A stretch of 64,000 bases of DNA, taken from the NCBI RefSeq assembly GCF_001457415.1, contig NZ_LN881724.1:744001-808000 (forward strand), written 5' to 3'. Below, in pieces: positions 60,088 to 64,000 of this stretch. Made by a program: the position numbers and the translations under genes. A model generated the notes under the pieces. That model was not told where the DNA came from, searched no databases, and was given only the letters and a program-made list of their open reading frames with translations. This stretch comes from Gorillibacterium timonense (GTDB taxonomy: Bacteria > Bacillota > Bacilli > Paenibacillales > NBRC-103111). How positions within the stretch are numbered: the stretch's first letter is position 1; each line of letters starts with the position of its first letter.

Positions 60088-62502
60088 ATGGCCAATGAAG
60101 AGAAAACGCGACTGACGGTTGACATATACGGAACTCCATACAAGCTGAAAGGCAGCTCCAGCCCCGCTTACATGAAGCGGTTGGCCGCGCAGGTCAACGA
60201 GCAGATGCATCATATCGCCGGTTCCAACGAGCGGTACGATACGACGAAGATCGCCGTGCTGGCTGCCGTGAATATGGCGGATGAGCTGATGCGCATCCGT
60301 GACCAGCTCGATCAGCTGACAGCGGATTGGGAGCGCTTGTCGGCAAGCGAGCAGGCACTTCGCGCCATCGCAGAGGAAGCGGAGAAGCTGCGGGAGACCG
60401 CGAGCGCCCAGCAATCGGCGCTTGCGGAGTACCGCAAGCAGGAGGAGCAATGGCGCGCCGAGCGCGAGCAGCTCGTCGGAGAGCGGGATTCCGCTCTCCG
60501 GGAAGGCAGCGAGCTTTCCCGCAGGGAGCAGGAGCTCACCGCGAGCCTAGCCGAGCTGCAGGACCGCTACGACGGGCAGCTGCGCGCTGCGGAGGAATCG
60601 GCGCTCGCCCTCGCTCTCGCTGAGGAGGAGCATGCCGAACAGGCAGCCCGACTTGCCGGCGAGCGGGACGGCCTGAAGGCTCGCGAAGCGGAACTGACGT
60701 CGGAGCTTGCGAAAACCGGGGAACGGATCAAGGAATACGAGAACATACGGAATTCGCTAATGCAGGAGCGGAAGTCGCTTCAAGAGAAGAGCGGTTCCCT
60801 GCAAGCCGAGCTTGCGGGTCTGCGCAAGGAGCTGGAGCAGTCGGCTACCCGGCTGAAGGAGCTGGAGAACGCGGAAAAGCGTTCTCGCGAACAGCTGGAA
60901 ACCGCTCGAACCAGCCATGCCCGGGCCCTGCAGGAACGGGAGACGGCGCATGCGGCGGAGCTCGGTCGTATGAAGGAAGCCCATGCCACCGAGCTGGCTG
61001 CCTATCTTGATGAAGGCGAGAAGGAATCGGCCGAGCAGGTGAAGCTGCATACCCTGGAGCTGAACAAGCTTCAGGAGACCCGCTCCGCCGAAATGCTCGA
61101 GCTGCAAACGTCGCATGCCGCCGAGCTTCAGCGTCTGAAGGACGATGCCGGAGAAGAGCTGCGTCTTCTGCGGGAAGCCCAGGAAGCGGAGATTGCCGAA
61201 TGGAGAGGGCGGCTCGAGGGAGCGGAGCAAGCTCTGCGCGCCGAGACCGAGCACCTCATCGCTGCTCACGGCCAGGAGGTTCAAGAGCTTCGGCGGCGGC
61301 AGGAAGAAGCGCTGGAGCACAAGGACCTGTTCCTAGCCGACGAGCTGGAGCGACTCCGCAAGGAGCTTGCCGAGCTTGAAGCCGAGAAGGAGCTCGCTTG
61401 GCTGGAAGAGAAGGAAGGTCTGGCTATTCAAGCGGACGAGCTTCGGGAACGGCTTGCCGAAGCCGAAGAAGCCTATACGCGAGCGCGGGAAGATGCGGAA
61501 GCGGAGCAAAGCCGGCTTTCGGAGCTTTGGGAACGGGAAAAGGCGGAGCTCCGCGGGAAGGAAGCAGAGTTCGAGGCTTGGAGGCAGAAGAAAGAGGAAG
61601 AGACGGATGCTCTCTTCCGTGAGCTCGAAGCCGACTCCAATCGCCTTCTTGCGGACAAGGATACCGAGTTGTCCCGTCTGCTGACCGAGAAGGCGGAGGA
61701 AGTTTCCCGACTGCAGAACGAAAAGGAAGCTCTGCAGGAAGAGAAATCGGCTCTGCAAGAGGAGCAAGAAGCCCTTCTTGAAGAGAAATCCGCTCTGCAA
61801 GAGGAGAAGGGAGCTCTGCAGGATGCGAATTCGACCTTGCTAGGGGAGAAAGACACTCTGCAGGAAGAGAAATCCGTTCTGTTACAGGAGAAGGAAGCTT
61901 TGCTTGCCTCCCTCCGGGCAGGTGAAGAAGCCGCCGCCGCAAGCCTGATCGAGAAGACGCGGGAGGCGGATGAGCAGGCAGAAGCAGCTAACCGCCAATT
62001 GTCCTCCGAGCGCGAGAAGCGGCAGCAGGTGGAAGCGGAGCGCGAGAGCGAACGAGCCGAGCATGCGGCTAACCTGGAGCTTGAACGCTCCCGCTGGAAC
62101 GAAGAGAAGGATCATCTCGAATATGCCCTCCTCTCTCTGCGCAGAGAGCTTAACCAATCTGCGGACAGCGTCTCGCGCGCTGACTCGGAGCGGGAGACGC
62201 TGAGCGCTTCCCTTCGGGAGGTACAGGAGCAGCTTACGGAACGCGAGCAGCTCCTTGCAGACAACGACAGCAGGCTGACTGCTTTGCAGAGGCAGGCGGA
62301 AGAGCAGGCAGCAGAAAAATCAAGCTTGCTCGAAGCGCTGCGTCTGGAGCGAGAGAAGAACGAACGCGGAAGCGAAGAAGACTCGGAGCTGGTCGGTAAG
62401 TACGAGGCTTTGCAGAGGGAATACGAGCTTCTCAAGAAAGAATACAACGAATGGATCGAGCTGGTCATGGAAGAAACCTCAGAAGAAGCGGGACGCAAGT
62501 AA
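60088..62502 (+). CDS. zapA: Cell-division protein ZapA with very long coiled-coil extension
   Basis: 804 residues; ordinary ZapA is about 85-110. Residues 1-90 are a standard ZapA domain (RLTVDIYGTPYKLKGSSSPA, MKRLAAQVNEQM, TTKIAVLAAVNMADELMRIR), which binds FtsZ and bundles protofilaments. From about 90 to 804 the protein is one continuous Glu/Lys/Leu/Ala coiled coil without a membrane segment. It includes near-tandem heptads around residues 545-610 (LQEEKSALQEEQEALLEEKS). The end is conserved-looking (YEALQREYELLKKEYNEWIE). ATG 60088 has GAGAGGAGG 10 bases ahead. The position between pheT and cvpA matches the Bacillus zapA locus (rnhC is missing), so this is the true zapA. Confidence 0.9.
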   Translation: MANEEKTRLTVDIYGTPYKLKGSSSPAYMKRLAAQVNEQMHHIAGSNERYDTTKIAVLAAVNMADELMRIRDQLDQLTADWERLSASEQALRAIAEEAEKLRETASAQQSALAEYRKQEEQWRAEREQLVGERDSALREGSELSRREQELTASLAELQDRYDGQLRAAEESALALALAEEEHAEQAARLAGERDGLKAREAELTSELAKTGERIKEYENIRNSLMQERKSLQEKSGSLQAELAGLRKELEQSATRLKELENAEKRSREQLETARTSHARALQERETAHAAELGRMKEAHATELAAYLDEGEKESAEQVKLHTLELNKLQETRSAEMLELQTSHAAELQRLKDDAGEELRLLREAQEAEIAEWRGRLEGAEQALRAETEHLIAAHGQEVQELRRRQEEALEHKDLFLADELERLRKELAELEAEKELAWLEEKEGLAIQADELRERLAEAEEAYTRAREDAEAEQSRLSELWEREKAELRGKEAEFEAWRQKKEEETDALFRELEADSNRLLADKDTELSRLLTEKAEEVSRLQNEKEALQEEKSALQEEQEALLEEKSALQEEKGALQDANSTLLGEKDTLQEEKSVLLQEKEALLASLRAGEEAAAASLIEKTREADEQAEAANRQLSSEREKRQQVEAERESERAEHAANLELERSRWNEEKDHLEYALLSLRRELNQSADSVSRADSERETLSASLREVQEQLTEREQLLADNDSRLTALQRQAEEQAAEKSSLLEALRLEREKNERGSEEDSELVGKYEALQREYELLKKEYNEWIELVMEETSEEAGRK

Positions 62503-62508
62503 AAGCGG

Positions 62509-63048
62509 ATGAACGGAATCGACGCGACGATTGGCGCTATCCTCTTGCTTGCTTTCGTTCTCGGGTGGCGAAGGGGCTTGATCACCCAGCTCATTTCCTT
62601 AGGGAGCCTGATCATTGCCTGGTATGCGGCTTACCGGCTCACACCCGCACTCGTGCCTCATCTTGAAAGCTGGCTCCCGCAGGAGCTTGCCGAGGGGATT
62701 GGTCACTATGAGGAGAGGCTCAGCGGCCTCGGCTGGGAACAGCCGCTGCTGCGGGCATTGGCGTTCATCCTGATCGTACTGGCGGTTAAGGTCGCGCTCA
62801 CAATTGCCGGTTACCTGCTGAACGTCATCGCCAAAGCGCCCGGATTGAATGGAGCCAACCGGCTTGCCGGGGCGATTCTTGCATTGCTTGAAGCGGCTGT
62901 GCTGGTCAGCTTGATCGTCTATGCTCTATCGGCTGCGCCAGGAGACCGCTTTCGCGAGAAGATGGCGGGATCGCAAAGCGTCGTCTTCATCATGGACCGG
63001 ATTCCGAAGCTGCTTGACCAGTTTGACAGCCGTATGGACAGGAGATGA
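62509..63048 (+). CDS. CvpA family membrane protein (YshB-like)
   Basis: 179 residues. Four membrane segments: the first is DATIGAILLLAFVLGWRRGL with the CvpA/colicin V production motif, others LISLGSLIIAWYAAYRL, ALAFILIVLAVKVALTIAGY and LAGAILALLEAAVLVSLIVY. It starts 6 bases after zapA, as in Bacillus. Function in bacteria unclear (biofilm, purine-linked phenotypes). The rpiA frame begins with an ATGA overlap, but rpiA probably starts 9 bases later. Confidence 0.93.
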   Translation: MNGIDATIGAILLLAFVLGWRRGLITQLISLGSLIIAWYAAYRLTPALVPHLESWLPQELAEGIGHYEERLSGLGWEQPLLRALAFILIVLAVKVALTIAGYLLNVIAKAPGLNGANRLAGAILALLEAAVLVSLIVYALSAAPGDRFREKMAGSQSVVFIMDRIPKLLDQFDSRMDRR

Positions 63049-63053
63049 CCGGG

Positions 63054-63737
63054 ATGGACAGAAAACGGATCGCGGCGGAACGGGCTGCCCGTTACCTTCG
63101 GGACGGGATGGTCGTCGGGCTTGGAACCGGATCAACCGCCTATTGGGCGATCCGGGAAATCGGCCGTTTGGTGCGTGACGGGTTATCCATTCGCGCCATC
63201 GCAACCTCTAAGCAATCCGAAGCGCATGCCCGCAGGCTCGGAATTCCGATTGTTTCGTTTGCGGAGATCGATACCATTGATCTTACGATCGATGGGGCCG
63301 ATGAAGTGGATGCCGACCTGCAGGTGATCAAGGGCGGCGGCGGTGCGCTGCTGCGGGAGAAGATTGTGGCAGGAGCGAGCAAGGAGCTGATCATCATCGT
63401 GGACGATGAGAAGCCGGTGGAGCAGCTCGGCAAGTTTCCATTGCCGGTGGAGGTGGTTCCATTCGGTTTCGAGCTTGCGGTCCGCCGCCTGCAGGAGCTT
63501 GGCTGCAAGCCGGTTCTCCGGCTGCATGAAGAGATTCCGTTTCTTACGGACAACGGGAATTACACCGTCGATTGCCATTTTGGCCGCATTGAACATCCGA
63601 TCGAGCTGCATACTGCGATCAACCGGATCGTTGGAGTCGTGGACAATGGATTGTTCCTCAATATGGCGAATCGCGTGATTATCGGCTGTTCCGACGGTGC
63701 CGTGAAGGAATGGGACAAACACGGCGATGCCGTGTAG
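63054..63737 (+). CDS. rpiA: Ribose-5-phosphate isomerase A
   Basis: 227 residues. Interconverts ribose 5-phosphate and ribulose 5-phosphate in the pentose phosphate pathway. Signatures: GMVVGLGTGSTAYWAI (phosphate loop), IDLTIDGADEVDADLQVIKGGGGALLREKIV with the catalytic Asp/Glu and Lys, and GKFPLPVEVVPFG. I chose ATG 63054 because AGGAG is 9 bases ahead of it; the ATG at 63045, which overlaps the cvpA stop, directly abuts that site. Last gene of the operon. Confidence 0.96.
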   Translation: MDRKRIAAERAARYLRDGMVVGLGTGSTAYWAIREIGRLVRDGLSIRAIATSKQSEAHARRLGIPIVSFAEIDTIDLTIDGADEVDADLQVIKGGGGALLREKIVAGASKELIIIVDDEKPVEQLGKFPLPVEVVPFGFELAVRRLQELGCKPVLRLHEEIPFLTDNGNYTVDCHFGRIEHPIELHTAINRIVGVVDNGLFLNMANRVIIGCSDGAVKEWDKHGDAV

Positions 63738-64000
63738 CCTCCGGTCTGCGGCATCACCGCTCCGTAAAGCATCGACTATTTGGATTTTAGAAGGCTTAAC
63801 GGATATAGCCGAGTAAGCAAGCTCTTAACAAGGGATTATCCCAAAAAGATGATCACCTGAAGAATGTGCGCAAAGAAAATGAATAAAACCGTTCCTTTGG
63901 GAAATGGAAGTATTACACTCGCCATTTTCAAAAAGGGACGGTTTATTTGTTTATTCTCTGACGGAGGAAAACTCGGTCACTCTCATTCTTACGGAAACTG
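63738..64000. other. Intergenic to the right edge
   Basis: Contains the terminator above and, at 63828-63856, GGGATTATCCCAAAAAG followed by TGATCA, similar to one arm of the element at 43363. No gene start is seen before the window ends. Confidence 0.5.
63886..63956 (+). terminator. Long hairpin with T-rich tail after rpiA
   Basis: AAACCGTTCC pairs with GGGACGGTTT (one G-T pair), with further pairing inside (GGGAAATGG/CCATTTTC), then TTATTTGTTTATT. About 150 bases after rpiA; the likely end of the pheS-rpiA transcript. Confidence 0.7.

Overview
The window is a chromosomal segment of a Gram-positive, endospore-forming bacterium of the Paenibacillaceae type. The signs are moderate to high G+C, strong AGGAGG ribosome binding sites with frequent TTG/GTG starts, a YesM/YesN-LplB-YtcP-LipO sugar-uptake system, a YyaC spore protein, a pheST T-box followed by zapA and cvpA as in Bacillus, an LPXTG surface protein, and intergenic tandem repeats. 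I see no rRNA or tRNA genes, CRISPR arrays, prophage genes or complete insertion sequences.

Layout. 1-7.9 kb: a carbohydrate-uptake locus with the end of a YesM-type sensor kinase, a YesN-type regulator, two ABC permeases, a lipoprotein binding protein and a GH42 beta-galactosidase; a catabolite-repression-like box lies ahead of the permeases. 8-16.3 kb: a 47-codon ORF with its own promoter and terminator, an ABC-F protein, two overlapping RimK-like ATP-grasp ligases, an ABC exporter pair, a small acidic protein, a DinB-fold protein and a hemolysin III/PAQR protein. 16.4-19.2 kb: a BlaI/BlaR1-type pair with two operator boxes in its promoter; the sensor carries a duplicated unknown domain where the penicillin-binding domain would be. 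19.3-32.6 kb: an eight-gene minus-strand operon coding for a secreted membrane protein, an ABC-2 exporter, a coiled-coil protein, a MoxR ATPase, a DUF58 protein and two VWA membrane proteins.

32.7-42.9 kb: fumC with an overlapping upstream ORF, a decayed azlC-type pseudogene, YyaC, uxaC with a LacI-family regulator, a MenA/UbiA prenyltransferase with a hairpin in its leader, small ORFs, and an LPXTG protein with nine 12-residue Thr/Pro repeats. 42.9-44.1 kb: a repeat-rich stretch without a convincing gene. 44.1-55.9 kb: nnrD, map, a cupredoxin, a DRE-TIM aldolase-like protein, a DedA/thioredoxin-like/MBL-fold run, an ECF sigma/anti-sigma pair, an aldo-keto reductase and small membrane proteins. 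56-63.7 kb: a T-box-controlled pheS-pheT, then zapA with a coiled-coil extension of about 720 residues, cvpA and rpiA.

How they work together. The first locus senses, imports and cleaves a galactoside-type sugar; uxaC and its LacI regulator extend this to hexuronates. The best candidates for undescribed biology are the MoxR/VWA/ABC operon, the very long ZapA, the paired ATP-grasp enzymes and the BlaR1-like sensor with a replaced sensor domain. All functional calls come from reading motifs; no database search was run.
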